DNA of 18,529 nt, from positions 1-18,529 of the forward strand of contig JABEUP010000221.1 of assembly GCA_013044365.1 (NCBI GenBank), read 5' to 3'. Made by a program: the position numbers and the translations under genes. The DNA is from Acidimicrobiaceae bacterium. Its GTDB lineage: Bacteria > Actinomycetota > Acidimicrobiia > Acidimicrobiales > Acidimicrobiaceae. The notes below the pieces were generated by a model. That model saw only the letters and a program-made list of their open reading frames with translations, did no database searches and was not told where the DNA came from. Below, one piece after another: positions 7,026 through 13,662 of the stretch; within the stretch, counting starts at the first letter, position 1, and every line of letters starts with the position of its first letter.

Positions 7026-8621
7026 TTACACGTCCTCTGTAACTTTAATAAGACCCATGACAATTGAATCTATAAGCGCCTGCCAGGAAGCGTCAATAAT
7101 GTTTTCAGACACCCCCATGGTCGACCAGGTCTCATTCCCGTCTGAGCTGTCGAGCAGCACCCTGACCACCGCTCCGCTGCCCAGTGCAGAGACCAGTACT
7201 CTTACCCTGAAGTCCGTCAGGTGGACCTTTGCGAGTTCCACAAAATATGGTGCCAGTGCCTTACGTAGAGCCGAGTCGAGTGCGTTCACGGGACCATTTC
7301 CTTCAGCAGTGGCAATCATCCTGCTGCCATCAACCATAACCTTGACTGTTGCCTCGGTCACGGCACCAACTCCTTCACGATGATCGGTGATCACCCTGAA
7401 TGACTCCAAAGTAAAGAACTCTTGCTCCCATCCACCCGCCTTCCGCATCAGCAGCTCTAACGACCCGTCCGCGGCCTCGAAGTGATACCCCTTGTGCTCG
7501 AGTTCCTTCAAATGCTCAAGCACATCGGCGAGCTCCTCGGATTCAAGATCCAAACCGAGCTCCGCTGCCTTAATGGCGACAGTGGACTTTCCCGACATTT
7601 CAGACACCACAAAACGGGAGCCGTTGCCCACCAACTCCGGCGAAACATGCTCATAGGCATCTTTGCGCCTCGAAATTGCACTGACGTGAAGACCCGCCTT
7701 GTGGGTAAATGCGGAAGTACCAACGTATGGCTTTTGAGGATCAAGATTTATGTTGACTATTTCAGCAACATGTCTTGATACCGAAGAAATCAACTCAATT
7801 CGCTCCGGAGGAACAGTCTTGATCCCCATCTTCAGTGAGAGATTTGGAATCGTTACCGATAGATCTGAATTGCCTGTACGTTCGCCATAACCGTTGACAC
7901 ACCCCTGAACGTGAGTTGCACCCACTCTCACCGCAGTGATTGCATTGGCAACCGCGCAACCAGAATCATTATGGAAGTGAACGCCAATCTGTGTGGTAAA
8001 ACGCGAGCTTATGGTTCCCACTACCTCTTCCACCTCATGAGGAAGAGTTCCACCATTGGTGTCACACAAGACGAGTGTCTTGGCACCTGAGTCCTGGGCA
8101 GCTTTCAATATATCAAGCGTAAACCTCGGATTGGATTTATAGCCGTCGAAAAAGTGCTCCGCATCAAGAAACACCTCGATACCCTGAGAAACAAGAAAAC
8201 TTACCGAATCGGCTACCATCTTCACACCCTCATCAAGTGTCGTTCTCAATGCCTTTTCAACGTGGTAGTCCCATGCCTTCCCAACGATACATACCCCGGA
8301 GATGCCGGTCTCCACCAAGGCACGCAGAGTTGGGTCCTCATCTGCTCTTGTTGTGGCTCTTCTCGTGGAACCGAATGCCACCAGCTTCGCTGTGCTGAGC
8401 TTAAGCTCGTTTCTGGCCCTCCTAAAGAATTCCTCATCTTTAGGATTAGCTCCAGGCCAGCCGCCTTCTATGTATGCAACACCGAGACTGTCGAGCTGTC
8501 TTGCAACTCTTAGTTTGTCGTCGACACTTAGTGACAGCCCTTCTTGCTGCGACCCGTCGCGCAACGTGGTGTCATATATGTCTACCCTCTCAGGCAAACC
8601 AACTACATGCTCAGCGGACAT
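7026..8621 (-). CDS. cimA: Citramalate synthase
   Basis: A 531-residue member of the isopropylmalate/homocitrate/citramalate synthase family, with the length and sequence style of the CimA branch. It would condense acetyl-CoA with pyruvate to (R)-citramalate. The catalytic TIM barrel starts at IYDTTLRDGSQQ (R21, D22, metal ligand). Metal-binding HFHND (215-219) is followed by GCVNGYGERTGN, the lid AFTHKAGLHVSAI, and a C-terminal allosteric domain (about 400-531) with GPVNALDSALRKAL. CimA branch members differ from LeuA in the substrate pocket, so 2-isopropylmalate synthase activity is the main alternative. The ATG overlaps the ilvE end by 11 bp (8611-8621), so translation is probably coupled. 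It is third in leuB-ilvE-cimA. Confidence 0.9.
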   Translation of the reverse strand: MSAEHVVGLPERVDIYDTTLRDGSQQEGLSLSVDDKLRVARQLDSLGVAYIEGGWPGANPKDEEFFRRARNELKLSTAKLVAFGSTRRATTRADEDPTLRALVETGISGVCIVGKAWDYHVEKALRTTLDEGVKMVADSVSFLVSQGIEVFLDAEHFFDGYKSNPRFTLDILKAAQDSGAKTLVLCDTNGGTLPHEVEEVVGTISSRFTTQIGVHFHNDSGCAVANAITAVRVGATHVQGCVNGYGERTGNSDLSVTIPNLSLKMGIKTVPPERIELISSVSRHVAEIVNINLDPQKPYVGTSAFTHKAGLHVSAISRRKDAYEHVSPELVGNGSRFVVSEMSGKSTVAIKAAELGLDLESEELADVLEHLKELEHKGYHFEAADGSLELLMRKAGGWEQEFFTLESFRVITDHREGVGAVTEATVKVMVDGSRMIATAEGNGPVNALDSALRKALAPYFVELAKVHLTDFRVRVLVSALGSGAVVRVLLDSSDGNETWSTMGVSENIIDASWQALIDSIVMGLIKVTEDV

Positions 8622-9534
8622 AGGTAACCCAGTCTTTATAAGTATCCAACCGACCTCTCACTGCATCATAGTATGTGGACTGGATAGCCTTAGTCATTGG
8701 TCCCGGCTTGCCGTTACCAGCCACACGGTCATCAACTGAAGAAACAGGAACAACCTCTGCGGCGGTACCACAAAGGAATATCTCGTCAGCGGTGTAAAGA
8801 TCGCTGCGAAGCAAGTTCTCAATCGATATCTCATAGCCGAGTTCCTTGGCAATTCGAATCACCGAGGACTGGGTGATACCCTCCAAAGCACCGGCGGAGG
8901 TGGGCGGGGTATGGATGACACCGTTCTTGATGACAAACAAGTTCTCACCGGTGCATTCCGACACGAATCCCTGAGGCGACATCAGAATTGCCTCGTCGTA
9001 TCCCGCTTTGATCGCCTCAACCTTCGCCATAGAAGAGTTCATGTACATACCAGTGCCTTTGGCAGCTGGTGGCAGGGAATTGGGGTGATGCCGCTGCCAT
9101 GACGAGACCTTCAAACGTATACCGTTTCGGGTGCCTTCGTCGCCCAGGTATGCTCCCCACGGCCATGCGGCGATCGCGACGGAAACCGGACACAACAGTG
9201 GGTTCAAACCCATCTCCCCGTAACCGAGGTACACAATAGGCCGCATGTAACAACTGTCGAGATTGTTCTCCCGGACAACGCTCTTCGATGCCTCAATTAT
9301 CTCAGACTGCGTGAACGGAATGTCTATCATAAAAATCTTGGCGGAATTGAAGAGCCTTTTGATATGATCGTCCAAACGGAAAATCGCTGGACCGCCATCT
9401 GATTCATAGGCCCTGATGCCCTCGAATACGCCTGAACCATAGTGCAGACCATGCGTAAGCACATGGATCTTGGCCTCCTTCCATGGAACAAGTTCCCCGT
9501 CCATCCAGATCTTTTCGGTCTCCGTAATTGGCAT
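8611..9534 (-). CDS. ilvE: Branched-chain amino acid aminotransferase
   Basis: A 307-residue class IV PLP aminotransferase of the E. coli IlvE type. It transaminates 2-oxo-3-methylvalerate, 2-oxoisovalerate and 2-oxoisocaproate to isoleucine, valine and leucine with glutamate. THGLHYGSGVFEGIRAY (28-43) is the family N-terminal signature. The PLP lysine is K159 in PAAKGTGMYMNS. The cofactor Glu is in FVSECTGENLF (E193), and the phosphate-binding loop region is LEGITQSSVIRIA then FLCGTAAEVVPV. ATG 9534 follows the leuB stop by 5 bp, with purine-rich AGAGGAA directly before it. The end overlaps cimA by 11 bp, so leuB, ilvE and cimA form one operon. Confidence 0.95.
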   Translation of the reverse strand: MPITETEKIWMDGELVPWKEAKIHVLTHGLHYGSGVFEGIRAYESDGGPAIFRLDDHIKRLFNSAKIFMIDIPFTQSEIIEASKSVVRENNLDSCYMRPIVYLGYGEMGLNPLLCPVSVAIAAWPWGAYLGDEGTRNGIRLKVSSWQRHHPNSLPPAAKGTGMYMNSSMAKVEAIKAGYDEAILMSPQGFVSECTGENLFVIKNGVIHTPPTSAGALEGITQSSVIRIAKELGYEISIENLLRSDLYTADEIFLCGTAAEVVPVSSVDDRVAGNGKPGPMTKAIQSTYYDAVRGRLDTYKDWVTYVR

Positions 9535-9539
9535 TTCCT

Positions 9540-10559
9540 CTACACCCTTTCCGCAATCGCGTCACCAATAGCGCTGGTCTTTATCCCCTCTGGAATTTCG
9601 TATGCTTCCAGGGCTGCATTTATTCTCCCAGCCGCTTGTGTCTCACCCAGGAACTCAAGCATGAGTGCTCCAGATCGGATCGCTGCCATAGGATTTGCTA
9701 TACCAGTTCCGACAATGTCATGAGCAGCGCCATGCACCGGCTCAAAGAGCGAAGGTCCAGTCCTGTCGGGATTTAGGTTGGCTGACGCGGCCAATCCGAT
9801 CCCACCCGACACCGCACCACAAAGATCGGTGAGGATATCTCCAAAAAGGTTATCGGTAACTATCACGTCATAACGAGATGGGGACTCGACCATATGTATG
9901 CAGGCGGCATCAACGTGACTGTATGCGGTTTCTATATCGGGATATTCCTTGGCAACCTCGTTAAATGTTCTCTGCCAAAGGTCACCAGCATAGGTCAGCA
10001 CATTTGTCTTATGAACCAGGCTCAGATGCTTTCTTGGTCGTGATGATGCTAGTTCGAATGCATATCGGATTACACGCTCGACGCCAAAGCGGGTGTTCAC
10101 GGACCCCTGGGTTGCCACCTCCTGCTTCGTGCCTTTTCTCAGTAGACCGCCTTCACCCGCGTAAGAACCTTCGGTGTTTTCCCGGATAACCACCATATCG
10201 ATCGGATCAATGTTAAACCGGTTCCACCCTTTGGGAGTAACAAACGGCCTCATATTCACGTACAAATCGAGCTCAAACCTGAGCTTGAGCAGAAGTCCGC
10301 GCTCCAGGATTCCAGAGGGAACCTGAGTGGAACCTATCGGTGGACCGACCGCGCCAAGAAGCACGGCGTCCAAGGCCTTGATCTCTATAAGCGTGTCATC
10401 GGGCAGCACCTCACCAGTGCGCAGATATCTATCGGCACCAAGGTCATACACCACAGTATCCAATTTAACACCCGTGGCCGCTATTACCTTGATGGTCTCG
10501 CCGATCACTTCGGGTCCGATGCCATCGCCGCCTATCAAACCAACCTTGTATCTTGCCAC
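9540..10559 (-). CDS. leuB: 3-Isopropylmalate dehydrogenase
   Basis: A 339-residue NAD-dependent beta-decarboxylating dehydrogenase. It oxidises 3-isopropylmalate in leucine synthesis and, with citramalate-derived 3-methylmalate, gives 2-oxobutyrate. The N-terminal IGGDGIGPEV is the family start. The substrate loop ERGLLLKLR is followed by NMRP. Catalytic Y133 is in ENTEGSYAGEGG, K184 in HKTNVL, and the metal aspartates in TDNLFGDILTDL (D241, D245). NAD loop: EPVHGAAHDIVGTGIANP. GTG 10559 is preceded by GAGG seven bases upstream, which fixes the start; an ATG four bases earlier is out of frame. First gene of its operon, behind a strong promoter and a structured leader of about 140 nt. Confidence 0.95.
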   Translation of the reverse strand: MARYKVGLIGGDGIGPEVIGETIKVIAATGVKLDTVVYDLGADRYLRTGEVLPDDTLIEIKALDAVLLGAVGPPIGSTQVPSGILERGLLLKLRFELDLYVNMRPFVTPKGWNRFNIDPIDMVVIRENTEGSYAGEGGLLRKGTKQEVATQGSVNTRFGVERVIRYAFELASSRPRKHLSLVHKTNVLTYAGDLWQRTFNEVAKEYPDIETAYSHVDAACIHMVESPSRYDVIVTDNLFGDILTDLCGAVSGGIGLAASANLNPDRTGPSLFEPVHGAAHDIVGTGIANPMAAIRSGALMLEFLGETQAAGRINAALEAYEIPEGIKTSAIGDAIAERV

Positions 10560-10593
10560 CCATCAACCTCACTGTCAGAAAACTCAGCTATAA

Positions 10594-10628
10594 AGAAATG
10601 ACCGCCCACTCGGTGGCCGGTCATTTCT
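10594..10628 (-). terminator. Terminator-like hairpin in the leuB leader (candidate attenuator)
   Basis: On the minus strand, AGAAATGACCG and CGGTCATTTCT pair perfectly over 11 bp. Inside them are a single G/G mismatch, a 4-bp CCAC/GTGG stem and a 3-nt loop. The 3' arm runs into TTATAG, giving a U-rich end. It lies between the leuB promoter and start codon, so read-through versus termination could control leuB-ilvE-cimA. The stem core TGACCG/CGGTCA recurs in the leuD-serC terminator. Confidence 0.55.
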
Positions 10629-10651
10629 GCTCGCACCCGTCGGATGCAAGC
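10629..10651 (-). promoter_or_regulatory. Second hairpin in the leuB leader
   Basis: On the minus strand, GCTTGCATCC pairs with GGTGCGAGC around a GACG loop (nine pairs, one G-U, one bulged base). It directly abuts the terminator-like hairpin at 10594-10628 and would be transcribed first. It might be a sensor or alternative-pairing element; no riboswitch family is recognised. Confidence 0.4.
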
Positions 10652-10705
10652 TCACAGAATAATTACGTTTTGCAATATAAATCTATTTTTGTTCAAAGCC
10701 AAACA

Positions 10706-10733
10706 ATTTTACGTCTAAATATTTCAATGTCAA
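10706..10733 (-). promoter_or_regulatory. Promoter of the leuB-ilvE-cimA operon
   Basis: On the minus strand, a perfect -35 TTGACA (10733-10728) and TAAAAT (10711-10706, five of six matches to TATAAT) are 16 bp apart in an AT-rich region. Transcription would begin near 10699, about 140 nt before the leuB GTG. It is the best consensus promoter in the window. Confidence 0.65.
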
Positions 10734-10777
10734 ATAAATATTTATAAAAGATGTAGCCGCGACTACCGCTTAGTGCA

Positions 10778-10806
10778 GTTACAAATTAAATCCTAGCTAT
10801 TACTTT
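10778..10806 (+). promoter_or_regulatory. Leaderless promoter of greA
   Basis: GTTACA (10778-10783) and TACTTT (10801-10806) are 17 bp apart, and the GTG at 10814 follows the -10 by 7 nt. No ribosome binding site is visible before either candidate start codon. Confidence 0.5.
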
Positions 10807-10813
10807 GTACTAC

Positions 10814-11281
10814 GTGACCGAAACAAAGCTATCTCGCCAAACTTACGAACGTCTTCAAGAAGAGCTCAGAGACCTCACCACCCGCGGTCGGATTGAGATC
10901 GCAGAAGCAATAGGTACTGCACGAGCCTTAGGTGACCTCAAGGAAAACGGCGACTATCATGCAGCCCGAGACAGCCAAGGTAAAATGGAGGCCCGTATTC
11001 GTCAGATCCAGGCCATTCTCACCGAGGCAGTGATTGTCGAAGGCGATGAGCACTCTGAAACAGTTACCACCGGCTCGATTGTCCATTTGCGTTACGAAGG
11101 AGACTCTGACTCCGAACAGTATCTAATTGGATCGATTGAGGAAAAGCGGCAGGGCGTTTCTGTCGTCTCTCCAAATTCCCCTCTCGGCCTGGCAATCCTG
11201 GGAAAGCGGGAAGGACAGAACGTAGAATACGACTCGCCAGGCGGAACTCTTCGTGTGGAAATTGTAAAAATAGGTTCCTAA
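10814..11281 (+). CDS. greA: Transcription elongation factor GreA
   Basis: A 155-residue factor that enters the RNA polymerase secondary channel and stimulates cleavage of backtracked transcripts. The N-terminal antiparallel coiled coil (about 1-75) ends in the acidic tip GDLKENGDYHAAR, with D41 and E44 at the same numbers as in E. coli GreA. The C-terminal FKBP-like domain contains SVVSPNSPLGLAILGKREG. This numbering and the leaderless promoter geometry favour GTG 10814 over an in-frame TTG at 10805. It lies alone between the divergent leuB operon and leuCD; with 200 bp before leuC it is probably a separate unit, though read-through into leuCD is possible. Confidence 0.94.
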   Translation: MTETKLSRQTYERLQEELRDLTTRGRIEIAEAIGTARALGDLKENGDYHAARDSQGKMEARIRQIQAILTEAVIVEGDEHSETVTTGSIVHLRYEGDSDSEQYLIGSIEEKRQGVSVVSPNSPLGLAILGKREGQNVEYDSPGGTLRVEIVKIGS

Positions 11282-11362
11282 TCCAGCAATCGCGAACAGA
11301 TACTTGTCGCGCCAGCCACAGTTGAGCCATGCCGGATAGCCGTGACGCCGATTTACTTCCGA

Positions 11363-11372
11363 CTAATATTAG
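11363..11372. repeat. Palindrome CTAATATTAG upstream of leuC
   Basis: A perfect 10-bp palindrome in the greA-leuC gap, flanked by TTCC on the left and GGAA on the right at slightly unequal distances. It lies about 70 bp upstream of the candidate leuC -10 and could be a regulator site. Short AT-rich palindromes also arise by chance. Confidence 0.3.
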
Positions 11373-11440
11373 AGGAAACAGTTTTACTTTCGTGGCACCT
11401 CTCCAGGCAGAACTGGTTTCGGTCCAAAGACGAAGGTGGG

Positions 11441-11446
11441 TACAAT
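11441..11446 (+). promoter_or_regulatory. Candidate -10 element of leuCD
   Basis: TACAAT matches five of six bases of the -10 consensus and would start transcription near 11453, leaving about 30 nt before the leuC ATG. No convincing -35 lies 16-18 bp upstream, so an activator may be needed, or this is chance. Confidence 0.38.
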
Positions 11447-11481
11447 GTTGCATATTCAATACCGATTAGACGGGGATAACA

Positions 11482-12879
11482 ATGGGGAAGACTCTTAGCG
11501 AAAAGGTCTGGGATGCTCACGTGGCCCACACGAAAGTAGATGAACCAGACCTCCTTTTTATCGACCTTCACCTGGTCCATGAGATCACCTCGGCCCAGGC
11601 TTTCGATGGCCTGAGAATGAGCAACCGCAAAGTACGCAGACCGGATCTTACTGTGGCAACCGCCGATCACAATGTTCCGACCACCGACATCGACAAACCG
11701 GTGGCAGACCCGATCGCAGCTAAGCAACTGGGTGTTCTAGCAAACAACTGCAAGGAGTTCGCTATTACCCACTATCCGATGGGTGACAAAAACCAAGGCA
11801 TTGTGCACGTAATCGGGCCGGAACAGGGATTGACGCTTCCAGGAATGACAATCGTCTGCGGAGACAGCCACACTGCGACTCACGGCGCATTTGGTGCGCT
11901 GGCATTCGGTATTGGAACTTCAGAGGTCGAGCACGTTCTTGCCACCCAAACACTTCCTCAGCAGAAACCTAAGACTATGGCAGTCACCGTCGATGGCAAG
12001 ATACCTGAAGGCGTGACGGCGAAGGACATAATCTTGGCAATCATTGGAGAGATCGGCACCGGCGGCGGAATCGGTTATATCATCGAGTACCGCGGCTCGG
12101 CAATACGCGCCCTGTCCATGGAAGGCCGGATGACGGTAAGCAACATGAGCATAGAGGCTGGCGCGCGCGCTGGGATGATCGCACCTGATGAGACGACTTT
12201 CGAATATGTCAAGGGCCGTCCTCACTCCCCAACCGGCACCGCCTGGGACAGTGCCTTGGAATACTGGAAGTCACTTGCTACCGACCCAGATGCCAAATTC
12301 GACAAGGAAGTCTTCATTGATGCATCAAAGTTGACTCCATATGTCACCTGGGGAACTAATCCCTCCCAGGTTGTCCCAATCTCGGGTTCGGTTCCAGACC
12401 CGGATAGTTTCAGCGACCCGTCTTCTCGCGAAGCGGCGGCAAGGGCGTTGGCCTATATGGGCCTGAAAGCCGGAACCCCCATCTCAGAAATTTCCGTTGA
12501 CACCGTCTTCATAGGTTCATGCACCAATTCACGCATCGAAGACCTGCGCCTTGCAGCAAGTGTCGTAAAGGGCAAAAAGGTTTCTTCCGGAATGCGGGCA
12601 TTGGTAGTCCCCGGGTCGCAGCAGATCAAGAAGCAGGCGGAACGGGAAGGGCTAGACAGAATATTCTTAGATGCTGGATTTGAGTGGAGAGAATCGGGTT
12701 GTTCAATGTGTCTCGGAATGAACCCGGACCACTTGTCGCCAGGCCAACGAGCAGCGTCAACGTCCAACAGAAACTTCGAAGGCAGACAGGGCAAAGGGGG
12801 CAGGACACATTTGGTCTCCCCTGCAATCGCCGCCTCTACGGCGGTGGCCGGGCATTTTGCCACCCCAGACCAGATCTAA
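11482..12879 (+). CDS. leuC: 3-Isopropylmalate dehydratase, large subunit
   Basis: A 465-residue aconitase-family protein that, with LeuD, isomerises 2-isopropylmalate to 3-isopropylmalate. It does the same for citramalate to 3-methylmalate in the citramalate route. The 4Fe-4S cluster ligands are C347 (FIGSCTNSR) and C407/C410 (GCSMCLGMN). Other family blocks are VCGDSHTATHGAFGALAFGIGTSEVEHVLATQ, split around residue 140, and NRNFEGRQGKGGRTHLVSP near the end. The length is typical. ATG 11482 has only a weak upstream GGGG. leuD follows after 28 bp. No IclR-type regulator is encoded divergently, unlike the leuCD arrangement I recall from Streptomyces and Mycobacterium. Confidence 0.97.
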   Translation: MGKTLSEKVWDAHVAHTKVDEPDLLFIDLHLVHEITSAQAFDGLRMSNRKVRRPDLTVATADHNVPTTDIDKPVADPIAAKQLGVLANNCKEFAITHYPMGDKNQGIVHVIGPEQGLTLPGMTIVCGDSHTATHGAFGALAFGIGTSEVEHVLATQTLPQQKPKTMAVTVDGKIPEGVTAKDIILAIIGEIGTGGGIGYIIEYRGSAIRALSMEGRMTVSNMSIEAGARAGMIAPDETTFEYVKGRPHSPTGTAWDSALEYWKSLATDPDAKFDKEVFIDASKLTPYVTWGTNPSQVVPISGSVPDPDSFSDPSSREAAARALAYMGLKAGTPISEISVDTVFIGSCTNSRIEDLRLAASVVKGKKVSSGMRALVVPGSQQIKKQAEREGLDRIFLDAGFEWRESGCSMCLGMNPDHLSPGQRAASTSNRNFEGRQGKGGRTHLVSPAIAASTAVAGHFATPDQI

Positions 12880-12907
12880 CCGCGTCAGCCGAGCAAAGGA
12901 TTTACTA

Positions 12908-13534
12908 ATGCAACCAATCAAAGAGATAAAAGGAACGGCTCTTCCGCTCGACCGCAGCGATGTGGACACCGACCAGATCATTCCCTCAGAATGGCTCAAA
13001 AAGGTCGAAAGGACCGGATTTGGAGAGGGACTCTTCGAAGAATGGAGGGAAGATCCCAATTTTGTCCTCAACAACCCCGCCTACAAGAACTCAAGGATCA
13101 TCGTAGCCGGGCCTAATTTCGGTACCGGATCATCCAGGGAGCACGCGGTCTGGGCTCTGACTGACTACGGCTTTGAGGCGGTCATCTCCCCAAGATTCGG
13201 AGATATCTTCAGGAACAACTCCACCAAATCGGGATTGGTACCTGTTGTATTGTCCCAGGCAGATGTGGACGCCATAATGGCCGAGGTCAAGAAGAATGCT
13301 GCCACCGAAATAATAATTGACGTTGTTGGCAGAAAGGTTAAGGTTCCGGCTATCGGTCTCGAGACCAGTTTCCCGATGGACGACTTCACCCATTTCCGGC
13401 TGCTGGAAGGTCTGGACGATATCGGGCTTACGCTTCGCTACGCCGAGGACATAAAAAACTACGAATTCAGTCGGGCCGCATGGTTGCCCACTGTGAGCAA
13501 CTGGACCGCCGTAGAACCGAAGTTCCGCAACTAG
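12908..13534 (+). CDS. leuD: 3-Isopropylmalate dehydratase, small subunit
   Basis: A 208-residue swivel-domain subunit that pairs with LeuC to form the active site. The start is ALPLDRSDVDTDQIIP (11-26). The substrate-binding loop is GPNFGTGSSREHA (68-80), followed by FEAVISPRFGDIFRNNSTKSG. ATG 12908 is preferred over upstream in-frame codons because AAGGA (12896-12900) lies seven bases before it and the family N-terminus begins a few residues later. It ends 36 bp before a strong terminator hairpin. It is co-transcribed with leuC. Confidence 0.96.
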   Translation: MQPIKEIKGTALPLDRSDVDTDQIIPSEWLKKVERTGFGEGLFEEWREDPNFVLNNPAYKNSRIIVAGPNFGTGSSREHAVWALTDYGFEAVISPRFGDIFRNNSTKSGLVPVVLSQADVDAIMAEVKKNAATEIIIDVVGRKVKVPAIGLETSFPMDDFTHFRLLEGLDDIGLTLRYAEDIKNYEFSRAAWLPTVSNWTAVEPKFRN

Positions 13535-13569
13535 CTAACTCAAACTTTCAACTTTCAAAAAAATTCCAG

Positions 13570-13616
13570 ACCAGCAAAAGTGACCGCGCCTTATTGGAAC
13601 GGTCACTTTTGCTGGT
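13570..13616. terminator. Bidirectional terminator between leuD and serC
   Basis: Perfect 17-bp arms lie at 13570-13586 and 13600-13616 around a 13-nt loop. The outer part is AAAA on the left arm and TTTT on the right, so each strand has a U-rich 3' arm, although no further U-run follows. It sits between convergent genes and should stop both leuCD and serC transcripts. The stem core TGACCG/CGGTCA matches the leuB leader hairpin. Confidence 0.8.
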
Positions 13617-13662
13617 AATCATCCACAAAGTAACCCTCGATCCGGGCCGTATTAGGCAAGAT

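Noticed and set aside
6940..7383. 147-codon plus-strand open frame over the 3' end of cimA
   Set aside because: It is antisense to a well-supported gene, is Ser/Thr-rich with no recognisable domain, and has no ribosome binding site.
8302..8739. 145-codon plus-strand open frame over the cimA/ilvE junction
   Set aside because: It is antisense to two strongly supported genes and Ser-rich, typical of a shadow frame.
10556..10662. Short open frames in the leuB leader (one from ATG near 10603, one from a GTG near 10659) as an attenuator peptide
   Set aside because: Neither has a ribosome binding site or a run of Leu/Ile/Val codons, so classical leader-peptide attenuation is not supported.
10805..10813. 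TTG start for greA three codons upstream
   Set aside because: GTG 10814 puts D41 and E44 at the E. coli positions and fits the leaderless promoter spacing.
11433..11447. T-box-like sequence before leuC (AGGTGGGTACAATG)
   Set aside because: It departs from the T-box core AGGGTGGTACCGCG, and no specifier stem or terminator/antiterminator pair is visible.
12857..12907. Upstream extension of leuD from an earlier start
   Set aside because: The family N-terminus begins just after ATG 12908, which has AAGGA seven bases upstream; the extension overlaps the leuC end.
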